Shown: in pieces, positions 20,904-34,183 of the stretch | Position numbering within the stretch: position 1 is the first letter of the stretch | Layout: every line of letters begins with the position of its first letter | NCBI GenBank assembly: GCA_020445605.1 | Contig: JAGRGH010000055.1 | Coordinates: 1-64,000 of the forward strand | Length of the DNA stretch: 64,000 nt | Direction of reading: 5' to 3' | Source: Chromatiales bacterium | Lineage (GTDB): Bacteria > Pseudomonadota > Gammaproteobacteria > JAGRGH01 | Position numbers and translations under genes: made by a program | The notes under the pieces: generated by a model | Told to the model about the DNA's origin: nothing | Seen by the model: only the letters and a program-made list of their open reading frames with translations | The model's database searches: none

Positions 20904-21578
20904 ATGCTCGACCACCAACGCCGCTTTCTCGATCTCGCCTTCGCCCGTGACGTGCTGCGTTTCGGCGAATTCAAACTGAAATCCGGGCGTCTCAGCCCGT
21001 ACTTTTTCAACGCCGGCCGCTTCGACTCCGGCGCCTCCCTTGGCGAACTCGCACGCTGCTATGCGGATGCGATCGTCGCGAGCGGCATCGGGTTTGATCT
21101 CCTGTTCGGCCCGGCCTACAAGGGCATCCCGCTCGCGGCCGCCGTCGCACTGGCGTTCGAACACCACCACGGACGTGACGTTCCGTACGCCTACGATCGC
21201 AAGGAAGCCAAGGACCATGGCGAGGGCGGCAGCCTGGTCGGGGCGCCGGTCCACGGGCGCGTGCTGATCATCGATGATGTCGTCACCGCGGGCACTGCGG
21301 CACGCGGTTCGATCGAAAAACTGCGCGCGGCCGGCGCCGAGCCCGTCGCGCTCGCCGTCGCGCTGGACCGCCAGGAGCGCGGCACCGGCGAACGCTCGGC
21401 GATCCAGGAACTGCGCGAGACCGAAGGAATCGACGTCATTGCGGTCGCGGACCTTGATGCACTGATCGAGTATGCACGGGATCAGCCGCAACTCGCCGCC
21501 CACCTGCCGGCGATCGAGGCCTACCGCGGGCAATACGGCGTCAGCCAATCACCAGTTTCGCGCCAACCGCGAGCGTGA
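20904..21578 (+). CDS. pyrE: Orotate phosphoribosyltransferase PyrE
   Basis: Joins orotate and PRPP to make OMP in pyrimidine synthesis. 224 residues, with FKLKSGRLSPYFFNAG, GPAYKGIPLA, YDRKEAKDHGEGG (catalytic loop), and the PRPP motif VLIIDDVVTAGTAA. ATG at 20904 matches the family start. Its 3' end overlaps the convergent TSUP gene by 38 bp. Confidence 0.96.
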   Translation: MLDHQRRFLDLAFARDVLRFGEFKLKSGRLSPYFFNAGRFDSGASLGELARCYADAIVASGIGFDLLFGPAYKGIPLAAAVALAFEHHHGRDVPYAYDRKEAKDHGEGGSLVGAPVHGRVLIIDDVVTAGTAARGSIEKLRAAGAEPVALAVALDRQERGTGERSAIQELRETEGIDVIAVADLDALIEYARDQPQLAAHLPAIEAYRGQYGVSQSPVSRQPRA

Positions 21579-22287
21579 CGACCTCGAAGCTGCGCTTGAT
21601 CCACAGGTTGCCCTTGACGATCGACCAGTGCGCGCCGAGGTAGCCGCCGGTCAACGCGCCGATCAATAGCGCCGGCAGCCAGTCCCAGCGCACCGTGCCG
21701 AGGCTCGCCAGCGTCACGGCCCCCGCGCCGTTCCATGCCAGCCCGACCAGCACCAGCGTGTAGGCGACCGCGCGGCGGTAATCCAGCCCGAACCAGCGCA
21801 CCAGCCACAGCGTGACGAACAGGCCCGTGCCCGAGGTCAGCGACCCGTTCAGCACACCAATGACAAACAGCGCCGCGCCGCCGAGCAGAAAACCGCGGGT
21901 ATCGCGGTGGGTGGGCGCATGCTGCTGACCGAGCGCGGGCCGCAACAGCGAATAGATGCCCAACGCAAGGGTCAGACACCCCAACGCGACCTCGGCCGTG
22001 CGATCCGGAACATGCAGGATCAAAACCGCCCCGATCACGACTCCGGGCAGCCCGCTCAGAAGGACAAACGTGATGAACGGCCACTCGAGCCGCCGTTCGC
22101 GCAGATGGCGAGCCGTGGCACCGACGCCCAGCGCAACGGCCGCGATCTTGTGCGTGGCCAGCGCCACGGGAAACGGCAGGCCGAGAAAGATCAGGATCGG
22201 CAGCTGCAACAGACCGGCGCCACCGCCGGCCAGGGCCGAGAAGGCATTGGCGATCAGCGCGACGATGGCGAGCAGCAAGTGTTCCAA
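21541..22287 (-). CDS. TSUP (TauE/SafE) family permease
   Basis: About 248 residues with eight hydrophobic segments. The family pattern shows in the N-terminal ANAFSALAGGGAGLLQLPIL and the repeat-half GVLNGSLTSGTGLFVTLWL. Members export or import small organic anions such as sulfonates or sulfite; the substrate is unknown. The TTG at 22287 gives the normal N-terminus; an ATG at 22323 would add 12 residues. The coding 3' end overlaps pyrE on the opposite strand. Confidence 0.83.
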   Translation of the reverse strand: MEHLLLAIVALIANAFSALAGGGAGLLQLPILIFLGLPFPVALATHKIAAVALGVGATARHLRERRLEWPFITFVLLSGLPGVVIGAVLILHVPDRTAEVALGCLTLALGIYSLLRPALGQQHAPTHRDTRGFLLGGAALFVIGVLNGSLTSGTGLFVTLWLVRWFGLDYRRAVAYTLVLVGLAWNGAGAVTLASLGTVRWDWLPALLIGALTGGYLGAHWSIVKGNLWIKRSFEVVTLAVGAKLVIG

Positions 22288-22338
22288 GGATTCACATTCC
22301 CGACTCGACCGGCGCGGCCGCATGATTATAATCGGGCG

Positions 22339-23343
22339 ATGGAAAACCGTCTGGACCGGCACCCGCCCAAGCGTGCGCCAGCGATGCACATGATTCTTGC
22401 GCTCGCGGCGACGATGGCTGCAGCGCAGTTGCCCGCGCTCGCCGCGACCTATCGGTTCGAGGACGAGACCGGCCAGATCAACTACAGCGATCGCCTGCCG
22501 CCCGAGCAGAGCAACCGGTCGCGCAGCGTGCTGGATGCGCGCGGCCTGACCCGCCAGCGGGTCGACCCGGCCGGCGCGCTGGCCGAGCGCGAACGCGCCG
22601 CCGAACTGGACCGCCTGCGCAAGCGCGTGATCGCCGTGGTTCGCGCGCAGCGCCAGGATGACGTCACCCTGCTGCGCACGTTCCGCTCAGAGGCCGATGT
22701 CGACCGCGTCGCCGACAATCGCATGGAGATCGTCGACGCCGACGTGCACCGCATCGAACGCTCGATCGAACGGCTGCGCGCGCTGCGCAACGATCAGGAA
22801 ACCAAGGCCGCCGCGGACGAGCGCGAAGGACGCGGCGTGAGCAACACGCTGCGCGACGAGATCACCGCGCTGATCCGCCAGATCGAACAGCTCACCGCGC
22901 AGACCTTCGAAAAGCAGCGCGCGCGAGAAGCGATCCAGGCCGATGCCGCCATGCAACGCGCGCGCCTTGCGCAATTACGCGAAATCTACGGTCAGAAGGA
23001 TCGCGCCGGCGGCGCCGATCTCGCCTGGGGTGCCGCAATCGAAATCACCGAATGCGCCGATATCGGCGCTTGCGACACGTTATGGAACCAGGCCCGGGCG
23101 TTCGTTCTAACGCAGAACCTGCCGCCAGTGGACCTCAACGGCAGCGTTGTGCTGATGACCCAGCGCCCGGTCGACGACGACGGGCTCGGCGTGATCCTCG
23201 CGCGGCTCAATGCCGAAGAGGGTGAAAGCGGGCAGATCATGCTGGACGTGCGCTGTCGCGACACCCATGCCGGTCGCAAATACTGCGACCGCGCAGTCGA
23301 CCCGTTTCTCGCCCGTTATCGCGACGCGCTGAACACGCACTGA
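22339..23343 (+). CDS. Secreted DUF4124 protein with coiled coil
   Basis: 334 residues from ATG 22339, or 319 from ATG 22384, which gives a cleaner signal peptide (MHMILALAAT.. to ALAA). After the signal comes a DUF4124 segment, TYRFEDETGQINYSDRLPPEQ. A long charged helical and coiled-coil region follows (about residues 75-225), then a C-terminal globular part with four cysteines. DUF4124 proteins are envelope proteins of unknown function. A palindromic GATTATAATC just upstream could serve as a -10 box in both directions. Confidence 0.78.
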   Translation: MENRLDRHPPKRAPAMHMILALAATMAAAQLPALAATYRFEDETGQINYSDRLPPEQSNRSRSVLDARGLTRQRVDPAGALAERERAAELDRLRKRVIAVVRAQRQDDVTLLRTFRSEADVDRVADNRMEIVDADVHRIERSIERLRALRNDQETKAAADEREGRGVSNTLRDEITALIRQIEQLTAQTFEKQRAREAIQADAAMQRARLAQLREIYGQKDRAGGADLAWGAAIEITECADIGACDTLWNQARAFVLTQNLPPVDLNGSVVLMTQRPVDDDGLGVILARLNAEEGESGQIMLDVRCRDTHAGRKYCDRAVDPFLARYRDALNTH

Positions 23344-23381
23344 TCGCCGATCCGCGCACGACGGCTGCGATCGGGCCGGGA

Positions 23382-26809
<3,428 letters not shown>

Positions 26810-26819
26810 GGCGCCCCGC

Positions 26820-27275
26820 TCAGTGTCGTCCGGTATGGCCGAAGCCGCCTGCGCCGCGGGCGCTCGGCGTGAACTCGTCGACCGTCACGAACCGTGCATG
26901 CACGACCGGCACGATCACGAGCTGCGCGATGCGCTCACCCGGGCGGATCACAAACGTGTCATGGCCACGGTTCCAGACCGAGACCATCAACTCGCCCTGA
27001 TAATCCGAATCAATAAGTCCGACGAGATTGCCGAGCACGATCCCGTGTTTGTGGCCGAGGCCCGAGCGCGGCAGGATGACCGCGGCGAGATCGGGTCGGC
27101 CGATGTGGATCGCGAGGCCGGTATGAACGAGTTCCGTCGCGCCCGGGGGCAGGTCGCAATCCGCATCCAGGCAGGCGCGCAGGTCCAGACCCGCAGCGCC
27201 GTCGGTGGCGTAATGCGGGAGCGGGATCGAATCGCCAATACGCGGGTCGAGAATCTTAAGCTCTATTTCTTGCAT
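26820..27275 (-). CDS. dut: dUTP diphosphatase Dut
   Basis: Hydrolyses dUTP to dUMP, keeping uracil out of DNA and feeding dTMP synthesis. The 151-residue trimeric type shows motif 1 GAAGLDLRA, motif 2 [10 protein letters not shown], motif 3 [11 protein letters not shown], and the C-terminal P-loop-like motif 5 [10 protein letters not shown]. It overlaps coaBC by 20 bp and lies 10 bp before the algC-like gene. Confidence 0.96.
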   Translation of the reverse strand: MQEIELKILDPRIGDSIPLPHYATDGAAGLDLRACLDADCDLPPGATELVHTGLAIHIGRPDLAAVILPRSGLGHKHGIVLGNLVGLIDSDYQGELMVSVWNRGHDTFVIRPGERIAQLVIVPVVHARFVTVDEFTPSARGAGGFGHTGRH

Positions 27276-28446
27276 GCAACTCGCGCGCGATCAGGTCGAT
27301 CAGCCGCCGAGCCAGTTCCGGCTTTGGCTGCAATGATAGCTCGGTTTCACCGCCGGGCCACAACACCGTAACGGCGTTGACCTCGGACTCGAATCCACCC
27401 GCGACACCGGGACCGACACGGTTCGCGACGATCATGTCCATGCCCTTGCGTTCGAGCTTGCCGCGGGCGTTGGCGACGAGGTTTTCGGTCTCGGCCGCAA
27501 AACCAACGACAAAGGGCCGCGGATCGAGCGCCGTGATTGCGGCGACGATGTCCGGCGTGGATTCGAGTTCGAGCGCGGCGGTTCCGGCACCTTTCTTCAG
27601 CTTCTGTGCCGCAACCACGCCCGGCCGATAGTCGGCGACTGCGGCAGCGGCGATGAGCAGACCCGCACCCGCGCAGCGCGCCAGCGCTTCGGCATGCATC
27701 TGTGCGGCCGTCTCGACCGACACCCGTTCGACACCGCGCGGCGGCGGCAGCGCCACCGGACCGCTGATCAGCGTCACGGCCGCGCCGGCGTCGCGCGCGG
27801 CCTCGGCCAGCGCATAGCCCATGCGACCGGAACTGCGGTTGGAGACAAAGCGCACGGGATCGATCGGCTCGCGGGTCGGGCCGGCCGTGATCACCGCGTC
27901 CACACCCGCAAGCGCCCCGACGCGCGGCGAGGCAATCGCCGCGACGATCGCATCCGGCTCGGGCATGCGCCCGGGACCGACCTCGCCGCAGGCCTGCTCG
28001 CCGGAATCGGGATCGAGGATCAGCGCACCGCGCGCGCGCAGCCGGGCGACGTTCTCGCGCGTTGCGTCGTTGGCCCACATGACGTGATTCATCGCCGGCG
28101 CAAGCAACAGCGGCGCGCGGGTCGCAAGGCACAGCGTCGTCAGCAAATCATTGGCCATGCCGGTCGCCAGACGCGCGATCAGGTCCGCGCTGGCCGGTGC
28201 GATGACGACCTGCTCGGCCCAGCGTGCAAGCTCGATATGCCCCATCGCGGCCTCGGCCTCGGCATCGAACAGCGCACCACGCACGCGGTGACCGGACAGG
28301 GCCTGCAGGGTCATCGGACCGATGAACTCGGCGGCAGCCGCGGTCATGACGACCTGCACCTCGTGGCCGGCGCGGCGCAGGGTACGCACGAGCTCGGCGG
28401 CCTTGTACGCCGCGATGCCGCCACTGACCCCGAGCAGAATCCGCAT
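27256..28446 (-). CDS. coaBC: Bifunctional phosphopantothenoylcysteine decarboxylase / phosphopantothenate-cysteine ligase CoaBC
   Basis: Two steps of coenzyme A synthesis in one 396-residue protein. The N-terminal flavoprotein (CoaC) has [16 protein letters not shown] and the PAMNHVMW motif. The C-terminal CoaB part shows [20 protein letters not shown] and the KLKKG lysine region. It starts the coaBC-dut-algC-argB run and is divergent from radC. Confidence 0.96.
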   Translation of the reverse strand: MRILLGVSGGIAAYKAAELVRTLRRAGHEVQVVMTAAAAEFIGPMTLQALSGHRVRGALFDAEAEAAMGHIELARWAEQVVIAPASADLIARLATGMANDLLTTLCLATRAPLLLAPAMNHVMWANDATRENVARLRARGALILDPDSGEQACGEVGPGRMPEPDAIVAAIASPRVGALAGVDAVITAGPTREPIDPVRFVSNRSSGRMGYALAEAARDAGAAVTLISGPVALPPPRGVERVSVETAAQMHAEALARCAGAGLLIAAAAVADYRPGVVAAQKLKKGAGTAALELESTPDIVAAITALDPRPFVVGFAAETENLVANARGKLERKGMDMIVANRVGPGVAGGFESEVNAVTVLWPGGETELSLQPKPELARRLIDLIARELHARNRA

Positions 28447-28568
28447 GCAGCGGTCCTTGTGTTAAAAAGCTTGCGTGCGACTATAGCGGATCGGCCTGTA
28501 GGCCGGTGCTTAGAAGGTCGTCCCCGGACTGTCGCCACACGCGCCGCCGTTCTAGGCTGACACCCGGC

Positions 28569-29264
28569 ATGGAAACACAAACCGGCAAGCGTTCGATCCG
28601 CGACTGGCCCAGCACGGAACGTCCGCGCGAGCGGCTGCTGAGCCACGGCGCGCAAGTCCTGTCCGACGCCGAACTGGTCGCGATCTTCCTGCGCACCGGC
28701 ACGCGCGGTAAGACCGCCGTGGACCTTGCACGCGAACTGCTTGAACGCTTCGGTGGCCTGCGCGGACTGCTCACGGCCCCGCAGGACCAGGTCGGCGCGA
28801 CCCGCGGGCTCGGACCGGCCAAATTCGCGTTGCTGCAGGCCGCACTGGAAATCGGCCGGCGCCACCTCGCCGAGACGCTGCGCCGCGGTGACGCCCTGAC
28901 CAGCCCCGAGACGACCCGCGCCTACCTGCACGCGCGTCTGCGCGACCTGCCGCACGAGGTCTTCGCGGCCCTGTATCTCGACAACCGGCATCGCGTGATC
29001 GCGTTCGAGGAACTGTTCCGGGGAACGATCGACGGTGCCAGTGTGCACCCGCGCGAAGTCGTCAAACGTGCGCTCGCGCACAATGCCGCGGCGCTGATCC
29101 TCGCCCACAACCACCCCTCGGGGGTGGCCGAACCCTCGGCCGCCGACCGCGCCCTGACCGAGCGCCTCAGGGCCGCGCTGGCATTGGTCGAGGTCCGGGT
29201 GCTCGATCACCTCGTGGTCGGCGATGGCGAAACCGCGTCTTTTGCAGAGCGGGGATGGATTTGA
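28569..29264 (+). CDS. radC: RadC family protein (JAB/MPN domain)
   Basis: 231 residues. The N-terminal helix-hairpin-helix region is followed by a JAB domain carrying the metalloprotease-type motif: Glu in FEELFRG, HNHPSG, then a downstream Asp (SAADRALT). Despite the name, a DNA repair role is doubtful (family knowledge). The position beside rpmB is common in proteobacteria. ATG at 28569 fits the MET..SIRDWP start of the family. Confidence 0.92.
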   Translation: METQTGKRSIRDWPSTERPRERLLSHGAQVLSDAELVAIFLRTGTRGKTAVDLARELLERFGGLRGLLTAPQDQVGATRGLGPAKFALLQAALEIGRRHLAETLRRGDALTSPETTRAYLHARLRDLPHEVFAALYLDNRHRVIAFEELFRGTIDGASVHPREVVKRALAHNAAALILAHNHPSGVAEPSAADRALTERLRAALALVEVRVLDHLVVGDGETASFAERGWI

Positions 29265-29278
29265 GCGCCGAATGGTCG

Positions 29279-29307
29279 TTGATCCGATCCGGGGCTTCTG
29301 AGAGAAT
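29279..29307 (+). promoter_or_regulatory. Possible promoter for rpmB-rpmG
   Basis: TTGATC, a 17-bp spacer and GAGAAT lie just after the radC stop and 57 bp before rpmB. The match is moderate and no other candidate is better in this gap. Confidence 0.35.
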
Positions 29308-29363
29308 GGCGGGCTTCACTGTGTCTTGCGGCTTCTAGTCCGCGGTTTCGAGGGTCTCAACAG

Positions 29364-29600
29364 ATGTCCAGGGTCTGCCAAGTCACCGGCAAGGGGCCGA
29401 TGTCCGGGAACAACGTTTCGCACGCGAACAACAAGACGCGGCGGCGGTTCCTGCCGAACCTGCACGAGCACCGGTTCTGGGTCGCCAGCGAGAACCGCTG
29501 GGTGCGCCTGCGGGTGTCCTCGCACGGGCTGCGCATCATCGACAAGAAGGGGATCGACGCCGTGCTGGCCGAAATCCGCGCCCGCGGCGAACGCGTCTGA
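29364..29600 (+). CDS. rpmB: 50S ribosomal protein L28
   Basis: A 78-residue basic protein with the L28 start [20 protein letters not shown], then [16 protein letters not shown] and a C-terminal [10 protein letters not shown]. It is paired with rpmG, as in most proteobacteria. Confidence 0.97.
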   Translation: MSRVCQVTGKGPMSGNNVSHANNKTRRRFLPNLHEHRFWVASENRWVRLRVSSHGLRIIDKKGIDAVLAEIRARGERV

Positions 29601-29630
29601 CGCTCCTGCTTTAATCCGAGGTAGCCGACC

Positions 29631-29798
29631 ATGGCCAAATCCGCACGCGAAAAGATCAAACTCGTATCGAGCGCCGGCACGGGTCACTTCTATACGACCA
29701 CGAAAAACAAGCGCAACACGCCGAACAAGCTCGAGTTCCGCAAGTACGACCCCGTCGTGCGCCAGTACGTGGTCTACAAGGAAGGCAAGATCAAGTAG
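29631..29798 (+). CDS. rpmG: 50S ribosomal protein L33
   Basis: A 55-residue protein: [20 protein letters not shown] at the N-terminus and [18 protein letters not shown] at the C-terminus. It is the cysteine-free, zinc-independent form of L33. A GAGGTAG ribosome site lies 8 nt upstream. It is 30 bp after rpmB and ends before a strong terminator. Confidence 0.97.
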   Translation: MAKSAREKIKLVSSAGTGHFYTTTKNKRNTPNKLEFRKYDPVVRQYVVYKEGKIK

Positions 29799-29824
29799 CC
29801 CTTCACGCGAACGACGATTTCAGG

Positions 29825-29850
29825 AAAGCCCGCCGCGCGCGGGCTTTTTT
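29825..29850 (+). terminator. Intrinsic terminator after rpmB-rpmG
   Basis: A 9-bp perfect stem AAAGCCCGC / GCGGGCTTT with a 5-nt loop runs straight into six T residues. It ends the ribosomal protein unit and faces the convergent hydantoinase gene. Confidence 0.92.
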
Positions 29851-29893
29851 GTGCCCGCGTGCGGCCGGCGGCGGACGCTGGAACTCGTTGTCG

Positions 29894-31858
29894 TTAAGGC
29901 CGTTCGCCCCGCAGCAGCAGACTGCCGCTGCCGTGCAGCCGCGCGGTCCAGCCCGGCGCGAGCCAGGTCGTGGCGACCTCGTCGAGCACGATGGCCGGCC
30001 CCTGAAGCGGCGCCCCGCCGGCCAGCGCACCACGCTCGTAAACGGGCACCGGCGCATCCAGCCCGTGGCAGCAGGCCTTGCCCAGGGGCATGCCGCCTCC
30101 ACGTCCCGTCACGCCCCAGTGCAGCGCCCGGCCCGGCGCGGTCAGGCGGACCCGCAGGTTCACGATTTCCACAGCATAGGCGAGTGCGTGTCCGTAGCGC
30201 TCCGCGTGCAGCGTGTGGAAATCGTCCTGCGTTCTTGCCGCGCCGTTCCACGCGAGATCCAGCGTGAATGACTGGCCGCGATAGCGGAGGTCCAGCCGGC
30301 GCTCCGCGACCAGCGCCGAGTCCGGAATTCCGTCGGCGACGAGCATGGCGCGGGCTTGCTGTTCGAGCTTCGCAAGCCCGGCATCGACCGCAACGGGGTC
30401 GGTGTCGGCGAGGTCGCCGGAAAAGGCCTGCGTCAGCTGGCGGCCGGGTGGCGCCGCCAGCATGCCCAGCGCAGACAGCACGCCGGCATATGCCGGCACC
30501 AGGGCCTCGGTCAGTCCAAGCGCGTCGGCCAGCGCACAGACATGCAGCCCGCCGGCGCCGCCGAATGCGGCCAGTGAGAATGTGCGCGGATCAACGCCGC
30601 GCTCGACCGAGATCACCCGCAGGGCCTGAGCCATATGGGCGTTGGCAATGCGAACAATGCCGAGCGCCGCATCTTCCGGCGTCATGCCCATCGTCTTGCC
30701 GACGCCTGCGACCACCGTGCGGGCGGCATCGATATCCAGCTGCAGGCTGCCGCCCAGGCGCGCCTGTGGCGGAATGCGTCCGAGCACCAGGTTTGCGTCG
30801 GTGACGGTCGCGAGCAACCCGCCACGGCCATAGCAGGCCGGACCCGGATCGGCCCCGGCGGACTCGGGGCCGACCAGCAGCATGCCGCCGGCATCCACGC
30901 GCGCGATCGAACCGCCGCCGGCGCCGATCGTGTGCATCTCGACCATGGGCACGGCGACCGGGTAGCGGCCAATCCGGCCCTCACTGGTGATCGATGGCGC
31001 GCCGTCGATCAGTGCGACATCGGTGGAGGTGCCACCCATGTCGAAACTCAGGACGCGTTCCGCGCCGGCAGCCGCCGCCACGCTGCGGGCACCGACCAGC
31101 CCGCCCGCAGGACCCGAGAGCAGCAGGCGCGCGGCATTCCGGCCGGCCTGCCTGGCATCCATGGTCTCGCCGCTGGACTGCATGACGGCCAGCGGCACGT
31201 CCGGCAGCGCCGCACCGAGCCGACCGATGTAACCCTGCATCAGCGGTCCGACCCGCGCGTTCAGCCAGGTCGCCATACCGCGCTCGTATTCGCGCATCTG
31301 CGGCAGCACGGCGGCGGAGTGACAGACGAACAGACCGTCGGCAGCGAGCCGTGCGGCGATCCGCTGTTCAGTCGTCGGGTCCAGATACGCGAACAGCATG
31401 CATACCGCCACGGCCTCGACGCCGCTAGCGCGGACGGATTGGGCAAGCGCTTCGAGCGCGGCCTCCGTCAAGGGCTCGAGCGTGTTTCCGGTCGCGTCGA
31501 GTCGCCCGGCCGTCTCAAGGCACAGTTCGCGCGGTACCGGGGCTTCGACGACGGGTGGTTGCAGGTCGTAGAGGTGCTCGCGAGCCTGGCGACCGATGGT
31601 CAGCAGGTCGCGGAAGCCGCGATTGGTGACAAAGGCCGTGCGCGCGCCCTTGCCTTCCAGCACCGCATTCGTCGCGACCGTGCTGCCGTGGACAATCGCG
31701 AAATCCATTGCATCGCCGAGCAGCGCGCGCACCCCGGTCAGGATCGCCTGCTCGGGTGCATGCGGCGTCGACAGACACTTGAAGGTCTGCAAACTCTCAC
31801 CGTCGTAGAGCACGAAGTCCGTGAACGTGCCGCCGGTGTCGATACCTAACCAACGCAT
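29894..31858 (-). CDS. Hydantoinase/oxoprolinase A subunit family protein
   Basis: 654 residues of the HyuA family: an N-terminal ASKHA-type ATPase site GIDTGGTFTDFV, then SGPAGGLVGA, SFDMGGTSTDVALIDG, and the GAGGGSIARVD motif. HyuA subunits activate cyclic amides (N-methylhydantoin, 5-oxoproline) or ketones using ATP, together with a HyuB subunit. No HyuB is encoded beside it here, which is unusual, so substrate and partner are unknown. Confidence 0.85.
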   Translation of the reverse strand: MRWLGIDTGGTFTDFVLYDGESLQTFKCLSTPHAPEQAILTGVRALLGDAMDFAIVHGSTVATNAVLEGKGARTAFVTNRGFRDLLTIGRQAREHLYDLQPPVVEAPVPRELCLETAGRLDATGNTLEPLTEAALEALAQSVRASGVEAVAVCMLFAYLDPTTEQRIAARLAADGLFVCHSAAVLPQMREYERGMATWLNARVGPLMQGYIGRLGAALPDVPLAVMQSSGETMDARQAGRNAARLLLSGPAGGLVGARSVAAAAGAERVLSFDMGGTSTDVALIDGAPSITSEGRIGRYPVAVPMVEMHTIGAGGGSIARVDAGGMLLVGPESAGADPGPACYGRGGLLATVTDANLVLGRIPPQARLGGSLQLDIDAARTVVAGVGKTMGMTPEDAALGIVRIANAHMAQALRVISVERGVDPRTFSLAAFGGAGGLHVCALADALGLTEALVPAYAGVLSALGMLAAPPGRQLTQAFSGDLADTDPVAVDAGLAKLEQQARAMLVADGIPDSALVAERRLDLRYRGQSFTLDLAWNGAARTQDDFHTLHAERYGHALAYAVEIVNLRVRLTAPGRALHWGVTGRGGGMPLGKACCHGLDAPVPVYERGALAGGAPLQGPAIVLDEVATTWLAPGWTARLHGSGSLLLRGERP

Positions 31859-31943
31859 GCGAGCTTTGCCGAACTGGGAACGGCCGTGAGTCTATCGCGA
31901 GACAGGAATGTCTCGTCCGAAAACCGCGCTTTTCGGTTGCGAA

Positions 31944-31975
31944 GTTGAAAAGGCCATGGACGGGCCTTTTTCAAC
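31944..31975. other. Bidirectional terminator-like palindrome between divergent genes
   Basis: GTTGAAAAGGCC and GGCCTTTTTCAAC, inverted with one bulged T, flank a 7-nt loop. The A-tract/T-tract arms resemble a bidirectional intrinsic terminator. It lies between the 5' ends of the hydantoinase gene and mutM, 86 and 49 bp from their starts, where no gene ends. Confidence 0.6.
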
Positions 31976-32024
31976 AACCTGCCAGCCGGGAGATACCGAA
32001 ACGCTGATACCATCACGCGCCGCC

Positions 32025-32840
32025 ATGCCCGAACTGCCCGAAGTCGAAACCACCTGCCGTGGCATCCGCCCGCTCGTCGTCGGGCGACGGATCGATGCGG
32101 TGATCGTGCGCGAGCCGCGCCTGCGCTGGCCGGTGCCGAAAAACATTGCACAGACACTCGCCGGCCGCACGATCGAATCAGTCGGTCGGCGCGCGAAATA
32201 TCTGCTGATCGATACGGGCAGCGGCACGCTGATCGTGCATCTGGGCATGTCCGGATCGCTGCGGGTGTCACCAGCCGACGCTGATCCGGGGCCCTACGAT
32301 CACTTCGAGCTCCAGTTCGACGACGGCTCGGCGCTGCGGCTGCGGGACCCACGACGCTTCGGCAGCGTGCACTTCACACGCGAAGCGCCAGACGATCACC
32401 CATTGCTCCGCGATCTGGGACCAGAGCCGTTCGATCCGGCGTTTGACGGCGCCTGGCTGCATGCGTGCGCCTTGGGTCGACGTGTGGCCGTGAAGAACCT
32501 GATCATGGATTCGCATGTCGTCGCCGGCGTCGGCAATATCTACGCGAGCGAGGCGCTGTTTTTGTCCGGCATCGACCCGCGTCGTGCCGCCGGTCGAATC
32601 GCGGCTGCGCGTTACGCCGATCTCGCCCATGCGGTGCGCGATGTGCTCGGCGAAGCGATTGCGGCCGGTGGCACGACGCTGCGCGACTTCGCGGCCGCCG
32701 ATGGCAGCCCGGGCTATTTCCGCATCCGGCTGAATGTCTACGATCGCGCCGGAGAGCCCTGCCCCGAGTGCGGTGCGCCGATCCGCGAACAGCGCATCGG
32801 ACAGCGTTCGAGTTTCTTCTGCGCCCACTGTCAGCACTGA
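32025..32840 (+). CDS. mutM: Formamidopyrimidine-DNA glycosylase MutM (Fpg)
   Basis: Excises 8-oxoguanine and other oxidised purines and cuts the abasic site. 271 residues with the catalytic N-terminal MPELPEVETT (Pro2, Glu3), the conserved Lys in GRRAKYLL, the H2TH region KNLIMDSHVVAGVGNIYASE, and the C-terminal zinc finger CPECG..CAHC. It is convergent with the SGNH gene, with a 19-bp gap. Confidence 0.96.
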   Translation: MPELPEVETTCRGIRPLVVGRRIDAVIVREPRLRWPVPKNIAQTLAGRTIESVGRRAKYLLIDTGSGTLIVHLGMSGSLRVSPADADPGPYDHFELQFDDGSALRLRDPRRFGSVHFTREAPDDHPLLRDLGPEPFDPAFDGAWLHACALGRRVAVKNLIMDSHVVAGVGNIYASEALFLSGIDPRRAAGRIAAARYADLAHAVRDVLGEAIAAGGTTLRDFAAADGSPGYFRIRLNVYDRAGEPCPECGAPIREQRIGQRSSFFCAHCQH

Positions 32841-32859
32841 CCAACGGGACGTCGTCGCG

Positions 32860-33975
32860 CTACGGTACTGACGCCTGTTGCCGCGCCTTTTTCGCAGGCA
32901 GGGCATCGAGAAGCCTACGGCTGATCGCGTAGTGCCAGTACGGCCCGGGATGGGCGTCGAACCCTTCAACATCGTCCCGGATGAAGTAGTCAAAGTCCTC
33001 CGGCAGGGCCGAGATCCGCTCGACGCGCGGATCGATCTGCGCAAACACCGGATTGTCGGCCTTGCCATCGAAATGGAGAAGAAAGACCCGCGCGGGCGTC
33101 ATCGCGGCGATGGCGTTGACCAGCGTGGCCGTCACCCGGGTCTGGTAGGCCTGCTCTGGATCGTCCTGCTCGCAATAGCCGGCATTGTTGGCACAATCCT
33201 CCAGCACATAATCGAAAGCTGGACTGCCGGCAGCATCCAATGTCACGCGTGGCACTCGAAACCACAACTGCACCGAATCGGCGTTCCACCTCGTGCGCCA
33301 CCGGTTGACCCTTCTCAGATGTGACGGTGCCGCCACATGTCGGAGATCGTAGAAGTCGGCGTATCCCAGAACCACCCAGTCGTCGGCGCCGATCTGATCG
33401 CGCAGCGACAGCACCCGAAGGTAGGCCTGTGCCAGGCTGTAGCCACCCAGCGCGAACAGCCGCACGTTCAGATCGGGTCGTGCATGCTGAAGCTGAAACG
33501 CATAGGTCTGTTCGTCGTTCACGCCACTGCCGAACGTGAAGCTGTCACCCAGTATCCAGACGTTTCGCGCACCCGGCAGCGGCTCGCGGCCCGTCCAGCG
33601 GCTGCGATCGGCATTGATCGTGGCCTGAACCCGAAAACTGCGCCATGGCTCGTCGCTTGCGTCCCGGCGCTGATAGGTGTGCTGGTAGCGGCCCGGGTTT
33701 GCGACATATCCATAGACCGAGTCCTCGATCCGAAATGGCGCGGGCACTGTTTGGTGACGGTACTCGGTCCGGGTCTCGACGGAATCAAGCAGGCCCGCAA
33801 GACGCGCGGCTTTGATCACCAGATTCACTGATGAAAGAGAACTCGGCTCGTGCTGGAAACGGTCGGGCCCTGGATGGCTGAACCGGTAGCGATACAGCAA
33901 CACCACCGACGACAGCAGTTCGACCACAACAAACGCAGTGCCGAGACCAACCAAGACCGACGCGAGCTTGCGCAT
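32860..33975 (-). CDS. Membrane-anchored SGNH/GDSL hydrolase-like protein
   Basis: 371 residues with an N-terminal signal anchor (about residues 7-28). The block I motif GDSFTFGSGV has the Ser nucleophile at residue 145. A later GGYS and a C-terminal DAHPGPYWHYAI supply the Asp-x-x-His pair. Such proteins are often extracytoplasmic esterases or acetyl-transfer partners in polysaccharide modification. The substrate is unknown and no glycan gene cluster is adjacent. Confidence 0.75.
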   Translation of the reverse strand: MRKLASVLVGLGTAFVVVELLSSVVLLYRYRFSHPGPDRFQHEPSSLSSVNLVIKAARLAGLLDSVETRTEYRHQTVPAPFRIEDSVYGYVANPGRYQHTYQRRDASDEPWRSFRVQATINADRSRWTGREPLPGARNVWILGDSFTFGSGVNDEQTYAFQLQHARPDLNVRLFALGGYSLAQAYLRVLSLRDQIGADDWVVLGYADFYDLRHVAAPSHLRRVNRWRTRWNADSVQLWFRVPRVTLDAAGSPAFDYVLEDCANNAGYCEQDDPEQAYQTRVTATLVNAIAAMTPARVFLLHFDGKADNPVFAQIDPRVERISALPEDFDYFIRDDVEGFDAHPGPYWHYAISRRLLDALPAKKARQQASVP

Positions 33976-34183
33976 GTCGAATCAAGAACCGAAAAAACGC
34001 ATTCGTGCGGAGTCGCGATGTTATCAGTGATCGGACCACGGTTCAGCGCCGGCGCGAGCGCAAACCACGGCGGCGTGGCGCTTGACGTGCGCTTGCCGCG
34101 GGCGGAAAGTCGCGCCTGCATGAGGGGCACCCTCCGTCTGTGGCAAACCTGACCGATCATTCAGTTCCGAAGGACAGCTTCGC

